Part shown: positions 1 to 6,171 of the stretch, one piece after another
Layout of the letters: each line of letters opens with the position of its first letter
Numbering within the stretch: the first letter of the stretch is position 1
Made by a program: the position numbers and the translations under genes
Notes under the pieces: model-generated
Told to the model about the DNA's origin: nothing
Database searches by the model: none
Seen by the model: the letters and a program-made list of their open reading frames with translations, nothing else
From: Coxiellaceae bacterium
Lineage (GTDB): Bacteria; Pseudomonadota; Gammaproteobacteria; GCA-013414725
Length of the DNA stretch: 7,100 bases
Assembly (NCBI GenBank): GCA_013414725.1
Contig: CP058706.1
Location: 1,157,943-1,165,042, forward strand
Direction of reading: 5' to 3'

Positions 1-318
1 AAAATTAGAAAAGGTGACCGATTAGTGACGGTATCTTTGCCAAAAATTGAACAATATAAGGAATGTATTCCCATTTTACTCGACGATATTATTTCCACTG
101 CCAGAACCATGATTGAGACGGTGAAGCATTTACAAGCATTAGGAATGAAACCGCCCATTTGCATCGCAGTGCATCCTTTGTTTTCAGCAAATGCATATGA
201 AGACCTGCTGAAAGCAGGTGTGAGAAAGATAATCAGTTGTAATACGATTCAGCACATAACAAATGCTATCGATGTGAGTGGCGTTATTGCTAACGCACTT
301 AAAGAAGCTGCTAAGTGA
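1..318 (+). CDS. prs: Ribose-phosphate pyrophosphokinase-like protein, C-terminal part
   Basis: Partial gene: the frame is open to the first base of the window, so the N-terminus lies outside. PRPP synthetases transfer pyrophosphate from ATP to ribose 5-phosphate to make PRPP for nucleotide, His and Trp synthesis in the cytoplasm. The visible part is a type I phosphoribosyltransferase fold: a hydrophobic strand running into LLDDIISTARTM (the ribose-phosphate binding loop, DD followed by S/T residues), then VHPLFSANAYEDLL and a C-terminal CNTI motif, matching the order thHxlFsxxA / vxxTDTI in the family. The loop reads STARTM where the E. coli enzyme has DTGGT; I recall this version from a second PRPP synthetase-like group in proteobacteria, so it may not be the housekeeping enzyme. 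The GTG at 25 is internal and should not be taken as the start. Family assignment is firm; exact role is not. Confidence 0.87.
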   Translation, partial: KIRKGDRLVTVSLPKIEQYKECIPILLDDIISTARTMIETVKHLQALGMKPPICIAVHPLFSANAYEDLLKAGVRKIISCNTIQHITNAIDVSGVIANALKEAAK

Positions 319-355
319 TAGTGGAATTAGATATTTTTATATCAGGGGGCTTATT

Positions 356-446
356 ATGAAAAACTACGACGATTATTATCATACTCGTTATTATTGCAAT
401 CGTGTTAGCCATTGCTGAGGTACATAAATTAGGGATAAAAAATTAA
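356..446 (+). pseudogene. Membrane micro-ORF with a +1 frameshift in A5
   Basis: An ATG at 356 follows a strong ribosome binding site (AGGGGG at 344-349), but its frame ends after about 20 residues. If one A is removed from the A5 run at 359-363 the frame reads MKTTTIIIILVIIAIVLAIA, then a short polar tail EVHKLGIKN, and stops at TAA 444-446. That is a 29-residue single-span membrane peptide with Lys at the N-terminus. The good start signals and the hydrophobic downstream frame support a real small gene that is either broken or mis-sequenced. Such peptides can be toxins or small membrane-complex subunits, but nothing here decides a function. It lies 37 bases after the PRPP synthetase gene on the same strand. 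Confidence 0.5.
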
Positions 447-460
447 ACGTTCCAAGCGGC

Positions 461-498
461 CATGTTCGTCCACAAAATCCCGAACATAAATGAACATG
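461..498. repeat. Inverted repeat CATGTTCG / CGAACAT / GAACATG
   Basis: CATGTTCG at 461-468 can pair with CGAACAT at 481-487 or with GAACATG at 492-498, giving two competing hairpins. It sits between the end of the micro-ORF and the stop of the minus-strand gene at 521, so a bidirectional termination role is possible, but there is no U-tract. It could also be the remnant of an insertion-sequence end. Only the repeats themselves are certain. Confidence 0.4.
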
Positions 499-520
499 TT
501 ACATAGGACTTACGGGCTCT

Positions 521-778
521 TTAAACTTTCTGTTCTGTAGGCATGGTTTTAAGCAGAAAATCTAAGGCAAGTTGGCTAAAACCCCGTGCCTGGCGCACAA
601 TGTCGCCAACTGTCCACAAATAGTCATGAATAGTGGGCTGAGACTGATCAAGAAAATTTTCGTCCAATGCCACATTTATGAGTGCTTCTATCTTTGATAG
701 ATGCTCAGCAATAGTCTCTTGAAAGACTATATGTTGGTTTAGTGCTGCGATGAAATCAGCCACTCTTGGTTCAGCCAT
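521..778 (-). CDS. Hypothetical 85-aa helical protein
   Basis: Not recognised. The ATG at 778 is preceded by AAGGAG (790-785) at a 6-base spacing, so the start is well supported. The product is 85 aa, soluble and mildly acidic, and looks all-helical. The N-terminal half has regularly spaced hydrophobic residues (VADFIAALNQHIVF, then EHLSKIEALINVAL), and the C-terminal half has the stretch YLWTVGDIVRQARGF followed by SQLALDFLL. There is no signal peptide, no membrane span and no obvious catalytic motif. It is divergent from the RHH regulator at 975 and shares with it an intergenic region containing a strong palindrome, so the two may be co-regulated. Small proteins of this build are common on mobile elements. 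The frame is intact, unlike several neighbours. Confidence 0.65.
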   Translation of the reverse strand: MAEPRVADFIAALNQHIVFQETIAEHLSKIEALINVALDENFLDQSQPTIHDYLWTVGDIVRQARGFSQLALDFLLKTMPTEQKV

Positions 779-856
779 GGCTTACTCCTTGTTAGTAGGT
801 GTGGTTAATGGCATGTAAGTGCGTCATCATTTATGTGTATGTTCAATGGATGATAG

Positions 857-882
857 CTTATTTACTTACATAAGTAAATAAG
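857..882. promoter_or_regulatory. 26-bp perfect palindrome, likely operator
   Basis: CTTATTTACTTA (857-868), spacer CA, then TAAGTAAATAAG (871-882): a 12+2+12 perfect inverted repeat. A further TATTTA half-like stretch follows at 883-888. It lies between divergent genes, 78 bases before the start at 778 and 92 before the start at 975. The lack of a U-tract and its central position in a divergent promoter region argue for an operator rather than a terminator. RHH proteins bind such short symmetrical boxes, so autoregulation by the 975-1175 product is a reasonable inference. No clear -35/-10 pair could be chosen. Confidence 0.65.
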
Positions 883-974
883 TATTTATGTACAAAGATG
901 ATTTGCTCATATAAGTCAGCTACTATACGCCGGGCATTGACCTATAAATCGGCGAAATAAATAGGGAGTTGAAT

Positions 975-1175
975 ATGACGAGTTCAAAGACGAAGCATCT
1001 CAGTAAAAAGTCCAAGGATGCCCCTGTGCCTGAAGAGAAAGAAGAAATAACAAAAATGAATGTTAATGTTCCAAAGAGCTTTTATAAACAAATCAAACAA
1101 AGGGCTTTGGATGAGGATACGACTGTCACGGAGATAGTCATAAAAGCCCTTCGCCAATATTTGAACAAATATTAA
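975..1175 (+). CDS. Ribbon-helix-helix DNA-binding protein
   Basis: A 66-aa protein with a charged, disordered N-terminal tail (residues 1-27, rich in Lys, Ser and Glu) and a C-terminal RHH domain. The domain has the strand KMNVNVPKSFY, helix 1 KQIKQRALDE, the turn DTTVTE and helix 2 IVIKALRQYLNK. The strand inserts into the DNA major groove in the MetJ/Arc/CopG fold, and the dimer binds palindromic operators. The layout of a basic mobile tail followed by RHH resembles ParG-type partition proteins, but no ParA gene is adjacent, so it may be a stand-alone regulator or an orphan antitoxin. ATG 975 is chosen because AGGGAG (963-968) sits 6 bases upstream; a TTG at 969 abuts that site and is unsuitable. 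The upstream palindrome at 857-882 is its most likely target. A short inverted repeat (CGCCG 928-932 / CGGCG 950-954) lies in its leader. Confidence 0.82.
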   Translation: MTSSKTKHLSKKSKDAPVPEEKEEITKMNVNVPKSFYKQIKQRALDEDTTVTEIVIKALRQYLNKY

Positions 1176-1178
1176 GTT

Positions 1179-1242
1179 TCGGATTTGATCCGAGTCTGTG
1201 TTTTCCAGCTTCCAAAACTGACCCCGGCTTAGTTTATTTTTA
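1179..1242 (+). terminator. Two small hairpins, putative terminator after the RHH gene
   Basis: TCGGAT-TTG-ATCCGA (1179-1193) is a tight hairpin four bases after the stop codon, followed shortly by TTTT. A second candidate, AAACT (1215-1219) with AGTTT (1231-1235), is extended by two further pairs and followed by ATTTTTAA, which is closer to an intrinsic terminator. Either could insulate the abiE promoter from read-through. Stems are short, so efficiency is uncertain. Confidence 0.4.
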
Positions 1243-1248
1243 ATGATA

Positions 1249-1343
1249 TAAGTCTACCAGAAGTAGTCTTTTATACATTTAAACAAACTTTTCTTGACAG
1301 ATAGTTTGTTTTCATGATAAATAGTCAACTATGAGTAGACTTA
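1249..1343 (+). promoter_or_regulatory. abiE promoter with nested inverted repeats
   Basis: TTGACA (1294-1299) is a perfect -35, followed 16 bases later by GATAAA (1316-1321) as the -10. A start point six to nine bases downstream falls at about 1328-1331, on or just before the abiEi ATG, and no Shine-Dalgarno is visible, so the mRNA is probably leaderless or nearly so. AAACAAACT (1281-1289) and AGTTTGTTT (1303-1311) form a perfect 9-bp inverted repeat around the -35 box. A second 9-bp pair, TAAGTCTAC (1249-1257) and GTAGACTTA (1335-1343), brackets the promoter. AbiEi antitoxins are known to bind inverted repeats in their own promoter and repress it, so the inner repeat is the expected operator. 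Confidence 0.65.
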
Positions 1344-2125
1344 AAAACAATAAAATAAAACAGCTGTTAAGCAAATGGCCATATGGTGTGGTGCTAACTT
1401 CCTATTGGCTCACTAAGCATGGCTATTATAAGCAATTAATCAAAAAATATTGTGATAGTGGTTGGATCCGCAAGGTAGGGCAAGGCGCCTATCTGAAGAT
1501 AGGGGAGCAACTTCAATGGCCGGGCGCTGTCTATGCACTACAAAAAGAATTAAATCTACCTATGCATGTAGGAAGCATTACGGCGCTTGAGTTACATGGC
1601 TTGGCACAAAATGTTGCTTTTAATGAAACCAAATCTCCATTTTATTTATTTAATACTACGGCCCATAAGAAACCTCTACCAAAATGGTTTTCAGAGGCAT
1701 TTCCTGAATGCATCTATATCCAGCGCCATCTCTTTAAACGCAATGAAAATTTAGAGAGCAGAAAAGTCGATAACGTTACCATCGACATTGCTTCACCTGA
1801 GCAGGCAATTTTAGAATTACTTGCCCTCGTGCCACAAAAGTTTGATTACGCTCATGCTCATGATCTTGTTGAAAATCTGAGGCTATTGCGGCCACAGATT
1901 ACACGAACTTTATTGCAACAATGCTTATCTATCAAAGTTAAACGATTATTTTTATATCTCGCTGAAAAACACCACCTTCCATGTTTTACGCACCTGAATA
2001 TTAAGTCCCTTGATTTAGGAAAAGGTAAACGAAAAATAGGGCAAGGTGGCCACTATATTGCAAAATACCAAATCTCTGTGCCTATTTTAAGGGAAAAAGA
2101 AGAAGAGGGGATAGGGCATGTTTAG
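1331..2125 (+). CDS. abiEi: AbiEi antitoxin/transcriptional repressor (type IV TA)
   Basis: A 264-aa cytoplasmic protein of the AbiEi_3 type, the antitoxin of the AbiE abortive-infection system. The N-terminal winged helix-turn-helix (about residues 5-60) includes the family sequences VLTSYWL, GWIRKVGQGAYLK (44-56) and WPGAVYALQ (63-71). It is followed by the domain beginning VGSITALELHG (80-90) and LPKWF. In this family the N-terminal domain binds DNA to repress the operon, and the C-terminal domain supplies antitoxicity without a stable protein complex with the toxin. Length and motif order match the family. The gene overlaps abiEii by 8 bases (ATG at 2118 inside the last codons), a typical antitoxin-toxin arrangement. 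The start at 1331 has no ribosome binding site but has a promoter right against it. The frame is intact despite several A5-A6 runs. Confidence 0.93.
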   Translation: MSRLKNNKIKQLLSKWPYGVVLTSYWLTKHGYYKQLIKKYCDSGWIRKVGQGAYLKIGEQLQWPGAVYALQKELNLPMHVGSITALELHGLAQNVAFNETKSPFYLFNTTAHKKPLPKWFSEAFPECIYIQRHLFKRNENLESRKVDNVTIDIASPEQAILELLALVPQKFDYAHAHDLVENLRLLRPQITRTLLQQCLSIKVKRLFLYLAEKHHLPCFTHLNIKSLDLGKGKRKIGQGGHYIAKYQISVPILREKEEEGIGHV

Positions 2126-3038
2126 CGAACAATACATTCGACAAGTAAAGCTCTTGCTGCAATGTTTGCCTGCCATTCGTGACCAGCGCTATTTTTGTTT
2201 AAAGGGTGGAACGGCGCTTAACCTATTCATCCACGATTTACCAAGACTCTCTGTAGACATCGATCTCACTTACCAACATTTCACTGATAGAGAAACCAGT
2301 TTATCAGAAATACAAACGGGCTTACGCAAAATTGCAACCCATATTCAAAAGATTAATCCTCAATTTATTATTAAAGAACAGATAAGCCAGCAAAATAATT
2401 ATTTGCTCAAGCTGCTTGTTTATCACCAAAACACCATGATCAAAATAGAGCCGAATTTTATTGCACGTGGTACACTTTATCCAATAGTAGAAGGTACATT
2501 GTGCAAGAAAATCAATCAACAATTTGATGCTTTCTTGGATAAAGTTCCACTTATGGTTACATGGGAGCTTTATGCAGGCAAACTCTGTGCTGCATTAAAT
2601 AGGCAACATCCTAGGGACTTATTTGACATTAAATTGTTATTGGAAAATGGTGGAATTATAGATGCAATCCGCCAAGCCTTTGTAATTTATCTTGCCAGCG
2701 ATGTTCGACCCCTACATGAATTACTATCACCCAATCGAATAACTATTGAGCAACTATTCCATCGAGAATTTTCAAGAATGACGGCTGTCGATGTTACTTT
2801 GGAGCAATTATTGGATGTTCGTGAGAAGATGATTTCCTTTTTAAATAATTCATTAACAATAAATGAAAGATTATTTTTACTATCCGTGAAACAAGGTGAG
2901 CCACAGTTCGACTTAATGCCATTCCAACATTTGGATCAATGGCCATCACTGAAGTGGAAAGTGATGAATATAAACCGCATGGATAAAAAGAAGCGGCAAT
3001 TAATGTTAGATAAACTCAAAGCCACATTAAAGATGTAA
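2118..3038 (+). CDS. abiEii: AbiEii toxin, nucleotidyltransferase (DUF1814)
   Basis: A 306-aa nucleotidyltransferase-fold toxin, partner of AbiEi. The catalytic core is visible: GGTAL at residues 30-34, DID at 47-49 (metal-binding aspartates, in RLSVDIDLTY), KIEPN at 109-113 (third acidic residue), ELYAGK at 150-155 and RQHPRDLFD at 162-170. These match the four motifs of DUF1814/AbiEii proteins in order and spacing. AbiEii toxins act in the cytoplasm: they bind GTP and arrest growth, and the related MenT enzymes add nucleotides to tRNA 3' ends. On phage infection this gives abortive infection. GAGGGG (2105-2110), 7 bases before the ATG, is the ribosome binding site and lies inside abiEi, so translation is coupled. 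All key residues are present, so the toxin is predicted active. Confidence 0.93.
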   Translation: MFSEQYIRQVKLLLQCLPAIRDQRYFCLKGGTALNLFIHDLPRLSVDIDLTYQHFTDRETSLSEIQTGLRKIATHIQKINPQFIIKEQISQQNNYLLKLLVYHQNTMIKIEPNFIARGTLYPIVEGTLCKKINQQFDAFLDKVPLMVTWELYAGKLCAALNRQHPRDLFDIKLLLENGGIIDAIRQAFVIYLASDVRPLHELLSPNRITIEQLFHREFSRMTAVDVTLEQLLDVREKMISFLNNSLTINERLFLLSVKQGEPQFDLMPFQHLDQWPSLKWKVMNINRMDKKKRQLMLDKLKATLKM

Positions 3039-3039
3039 T

Positions 3040-3664
3040 ATGAACATTGATGAATTAAATGAAAAATTATTTCCAAAGAAATGGCGTGGAGTCACACTTT
3101 CATCCATGGACGTTGATTATTTCCTATGTAAAGAAGAGGAAGGTCCCTCTTTGTCAACAAAAAGTATATTGGGTCATAGCAAATGGAGTTTAAACAAACT
3201 TCGGAATTTAATAAAAGTTAAAGGGAAGTTATTGGACGAAAGCTGGAGCTTGCAAAAGATTATCGTAATCTATTAATGTGGCAAGATAATACTTCATTTT
3301 TATCGCCTCCTGACGCGATTATGTGTTTCGATATTAGTGCGGTTGAAATGACTAAGTCTAATAAGATCTCAAGGGTGGCAATCGATAATCATTTAGTGTG
3401 GGTCACTCCTAAGAAACGTAAAAAAGCTTTGGTTCTCATTTAGTAGCACATTTTATCCATTATTTATTAGAGACCGAAATCCACCCAATTAGTTCGCGAC
3501 GTGGTATAGAAATGGCATATTATGCTGATTTTTATTCAGCTGGTGGCGAACGCTTGTCAAATTACATTTGTGATTTTTTAAATTATATGTGTGATTGTTG
3601 GAGGATTGATCGCGCTAAGCACTTATGGCCTATCAGAAGTGTAGAGCTTGAATGTGGCTGGTGA
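3040..3664 (+). pseudogene. Unrecognised third gene of the abiE operon, two -1 frameshifts
   Basis: The ATG at 3040 is one base after the abiEii stop and has no obvious ribosome binding site, so translation would depend on termination-reinitiation. The first frame (MNIDELNEKLFPKKW...) is coherent to about 3222. The sense then passes to the -1 frame (RKLELAKDYRNLLMWQDN...) up to the A6 run at 3420-3425, and again to the -1 frame (HLVAHFIHYLLETEIHP...ELECGW) ending at TGA 3662-3664. Restoring one base at each site (probably in GGG 3223-3225 and in the A6 run) gives exactly 209 codons, 208 aa. The product would be soluble, rich in aromatic residues and cysteine, with no motif I recognise. Current AbiE knowledge has two genes, so a coupled third one is unusual. 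It is either decayed or hit by homopolymer sequencing errors. Confidence 0.6.
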
Positions 3665-3698
3665 AAATCTCTAGCAGGCCATAAACTATTTTTAGTTG

Positions 3699-4780
3699 CT
3701 ATTTGGGTTTAGGTGACCAAGCAAGTATATGAGATGGCATAATTAGATAATGTTCTTTATTATCCACTCCTTGATAATGTAAATAATATTCGCCGATCCT
3801 CCATAAGATGTCTATATTATCGACGTGATATATTCCGGTATTTTTCGCATTTGATGGGAAATTGATTATGCGCTAATATCTGACATCCATCACTGTCCAC
3901 TTCTAAACTTGCTCCATAAGAAACAAGTTTGAGCGCTTTCATATCCAGTTTTGAATTTTCGCTGGCAAAACCGAAAATGAAAAAATGAAGAGGGTCGAGG
4001 AAAACGCTACAACAATCATCCATAAGTGAGGGTTCCAGCTTTTTTGGGTGGAAACAGGCAAACTCCAGATGATATTACCACCAGGATTAATAAGAAAATA
4101 ATATGTTGCTGTTCATGAATGCCATATATGGAAATAAAAACATAGATATTGCCCACCAATAAAAGTGTGCCAGATCCTATTGAGACAACAATTATTTTAA
4201 AAATAGCAACTAATTTATCAATGGTTTTTATTGATTGTAATGGTTTTTCTTCATGATCCTTTTTGAGGATAGAATAGGCGTTCCTACTACACAAGTTATC
4301 CCTATTAAAGCTAAAATTGTTAGCCATGTCTTTGCCTCCATACCAAAAATAGCAGGTAAAAATATTGCAGAAAAGTAAATAAAAATAGGAATACAATACC
4401 AAGCTAATATACGTATGCGGTCCTGGAGTGTTTCATCTAGCAAGTTAGATTTGTATGAGTTTTTAACTGTTTTTGCTCTTTCTTTTCCCACAATAATTCT
4501 ACAAGTATCTATCGATGAAAGTAGTCCCATCCAATTATTGGGGCTAAAAAGAAAGAAAAATTGAAAAAACGATATGGTTAATGTCAGGAAAGCCACTAAC
4601 AATACGAAAAGAAACAGGGATGAAGAATCCCCTGGCATAAATCTAATTGTTAAATAACCAAAGGCTACAACTATAAAACCGATTGCCATATTAATAGAAT
4701 ACACGAATTTAAGTGCTTCATTTAAATCTCGTATGCTTCTTATTTTAAAAACTTAAGTTTTTCGGCTTTTCATTATCCAT
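3699..4780 (-). pseudogene. Polytopic membrane protein, about 359 aa, four homopolymer frameshifts
   Basis: Read from ATG 4780, with AAGGG (4793-4789) 8 bases upstream, the minus strand gives MDNEKPKNLSF. It continues across an extra base in A5 4747-4751 into KIRSIRDLNEALKF and a long hydrophobic frame. It then crosses a missing base at T5 4260-4264 (SSK to KDHEEKPLQS), an extra base at T6 4040-4045 (FPPKK to LEPSLMDD) and an extra base at T5 3841-3845 (IKCE to NTGIYHVDN), ending ...HILAWSPKPK at TAG 3701-3699. Corrected length is 1080 bases, exactly 360 codons. About six membrane spans are expected (roughly residues 29-47, 55-78, 125-146, 152-170, 192-222, 230-247), then a soluble tail of about 110 residues with YHVDNIDILWRIGEYYLHYQG. 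I do not recognise the family. It ends 34 bases from the convergent third abiE-linked gene and follows a small gene at 4786-4942 as a likely operon. Confidence 0.65.
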
Positions 4781-4785
4781 ATTTT

Positions 4786-4942
4786 CTACCCTTCAAATGT
4801 AACGTTAGAATTTCCCACAATCGAGATACTCAATTGTGCGGCAGATTGGTTACCACCGATTCGCCCCAATTTAGGATTAAAGTTTCCCTGGCCCGGACTG
4901 ATCGTGCCATATCGATTTTAGTGATCGATAACTATAGAGCAT
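4786..4942 (-). pseudogene. Small 51-aa protein gene upstream of the membrane protein, one frameshift
   Basis: The ATG at 4942 has GGAGG (4955-4951) 8 bases upstream. The frame begins MLYSYRSL and, if one A is dropped at the T4/A4 run 4916-4919, continues NRYGTISPGQGNFNPKLG, RIGGNQSAAQLSISIVGN, SNVTFEG and stops at TAG 4788-4786. Corrected length is 156 bases, 52 codons. The stop is inside the ribosome binding site of the membrane-protein gene (start 4780), so the two look like a coupled pair. The peptide is glycine- and serine-rich with a Gly-Gly at 29-30; it is not clearly hydrophobic and not recognised. The case for coding rests on the start signals, the coupling and the divisible corrected length. 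It is weaker than for the neighbour. Confidence 0.42.
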
Positions 4943-5280
4943 TATTTCATCCTCCAACAAGAAATAAACATAGTAATTAAAAGTTATATCTTATGAAAAG
5001 ATTTTACGAAATTTCTTTTTTAATCGGATGTATAGAGATTTAGTCACCTGTTGTGACATAAATATTGATGAATTAAACTGCTTGAACACTACTTTCAAGC
5101 AGTAACAACGATGAATAATAATTATTATAGTCTGTGATAATAATAAGCCAAGGGTGTTTAAGATTTAAACTACTCACCATTAAACGTGAGCAGTATTCTG
5201 GCATTTTTAAGTCGAGCCAGAAATTCGACTGTTTAACGTGGTTATTTTGCACTTTTTATCAATTTTTGCAAGCACAAAAA
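4943..5280. other. Non-coding region left of the integrase, attachment-site-like
   Basis: There is no convincing gene here. It holds a dense set of symmetrical elements: GTCAC-N5-GTGAC (5043-5057), the 10-7-10 repeat at 5077-5103, a 14-bp AT palindrome (5115-5128), CTCAC/GTGAG (5173-5190), TTCTGGC/GCCAGAA (5196-5222), AGTCGA-N9-TCGACT (5210-5230), two AACGTG copies in direct orientation (5183-5188, 5235-5240), and a TTTTTG/CAAAAA hairpin (5263-5280) against the integrase stop. A cluster like this next to an integrase is what an att region with core and arm sites would look like. No tRNA gene or second copy of the core is visible. Confidence 0.45.
5077..5103. repeat. 10-7-10 inverted repeat, candidate recombinase core site
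   Basis: ACTGCTTGAA (5077-5086), a 7-base spacer CACTACT, then TTCAAGCAGT (5094-5103), with perfect arms. Core sites of tyrosine recombinases have this geometry: two inverted arms of about 9-13 bp around a 6-8 bp crossover region. It lies 178 bases past the integrase stop. No U-tract follows on either strand, so a terminator is less likely. Confidence 0.45.
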
Positions 5281-6171
5281 TCAGCGCAAGTAAACCTTGG
5301 TAATTTCAGCTCGAAAATGGCCCAATGCTTGGCTGACAATTTGGAGAGCACTTTCATAATGAAACCCTTGCTGCTGTAGTTCTTCCATACGTATTTGTGC
5401 ATAGCTGTGTCGAAGGCCGTGTGCGCCATGTGACCAACCTAGTACACGCTGGCTTGCCGCGGAAAAGCTATTAGACCAATCTTTACCGCCACCAATAGCA
5501 TAGTGCTGAGTATACTTAATGGTTCTATCTTTCACTGTAATAGGCTGTGATAATCGCTTGCTTTCTAATGCTTGCGCTAAATGGGTAGGTATTAATACTT
5601 CGCGAATTAATCCACCTTTACCAATGACTGTGTAAATTTGTCCTTCTCGTCCAATAAAACGATTGCTTAACCAGACTCGATGTGAGCTCATCGCTTGTTC
5701 CTCTTTTCTCCGCAAGGTAAATAATTCATGTGCTCGTAATCCCGCAGTCAAAGCAATTTGTGTAGCGAGTCGGTGTTTAGCTGTTTGCGCTTGTGCAATT
5801 AAGCTGACTTGTGCATCGGTGTAGGCACGGCTTTTCACAGCCTGTTCTAATTCCGATTTGATGACTGGCAATTTAATTTGCAAATATATCTGAATCGCTT
5901 GTCGCTCTTGATCTAGCGTTTTCTGACCAACTGTTTGACTGCGTTGCTCCAAATAATTGAGTGCTGTGGCTTGATTAAGACTTTTAAGATCACCTAAGCG
6001 ATTATCCTGTAGCCATTGTGTAACATGCGTAAGCGCTTGCGTGTAACTTCTTTGTGTTCCCAAACTATGTACCTTATTGTCCTTGGCATGTCCATGACGT
6101 GCCGTGCCAATGCTTAAGTTTTGCTTGAGAGCGTGCTTGGCTTGCGACTTGGCATTACGGAAGCTGGGCAT
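5281..6171 (-). CDS. Tyrosine recombinase (site-specific integrase)
   Basis: A 296-aa phage/ICE-type integrase that cuts and rejoins DNA at att sites through a phosphotyrosine intermediate. The N-terminal SAM-like core-binding domain covers about residues 35-105 (TQRSYTQALTHVTQWL...). The catalytic domain shows Arg146 in TAGLRAHELFTL, Lys185 in VIGKGG, His251 and Arg254 in HGLRHSYAQ, His285 in QALGHF and the nucleophile Tyr294 in TKVYLR. The catalytic set is complete. Only two residues follow the tyrosine, so the C-terminal tail is very short. ATG 6171 has no good ribosome binding site of its own and lies inside the end of the upstream small gene when that gene's frame is restored, implying coupled translation. 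It is the outermost gene of the element and probably integrates or excises DNA extending beyond the right edge. The frame is intact. Confidence 0.92.
   Translation of the reverse strand: MPSFRNAKSQAKHALKQNLSIGTARHGHAKDNKVHSLGTQRSYTQALTHVTQWLQDNRLGDLKSLNQATALNYLEQRSQTVGQKTLDQERQAIQIYLQIKLPVIKSELEQAVKSRAYTDAQVSLIAQAQTAKHRLATQIALTAGLRAHELFTLRRKEEQAMSSHRVWLSNRFIGREGQIYTVIGKGGLIREVLIPTHLAQALESKRLSQPITVKDRTIKYTQHYAIGGGKDWSNSFSAASQRVLGWSHGAHGLRHSYAQIRMEELQQQGFHYESALQIVSQALGHFRAEITKVYLR

Noticed and set aside
969..974. TTG at 969 as start of the RHH gene
   Set aside because: The ribosome binding site AGGGAG ends at 968, leaving no spacing. ATG 975 has the normal 6 bases.
1214..1240. AAAACTGACCCCGG, which recalls sequences near some IS21-type element ends
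   Set aside because: There is no transposase, no paired end and no target duplication. It is better read as part of a weak terminator hairpin.
2322..2522. Minus-strand open frame inside abiEii
   Set aside because: It lies wholly within a well-supported gene and is a shadow of it.
3420..3426. AAAAAAG as a programmed -1 frameshift site in the third abiE-linked gene
   Set aside because: The codon phase is AAA AAA G, not A AAA AAG, so tandem slippage does not fit. The gene also needs a second shift without any slippery site.
3046..5077. 14-base match ATTGATGAATTAAA at 3046-3059 and 5064-5077, a possible att pair or gene duplication
   Set aside because: Flanks do not match and the sequence is AT-rich, so a chance match of this length is not surprising in 7 kb.
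4943..5280. tRNA gene as integration target, or a CRISPR array in the gap
   Set aside because: No cloverleaf, T-loop motif or regularly spaced direct repeats with unique spacers were found.
5134..5379. Plus-strand open frame of 81 codons
   Set aside because: It overlaps the C-terminal coding part of the integrase on the other strand, has no ribosome binding site, and its protein is not coherent.
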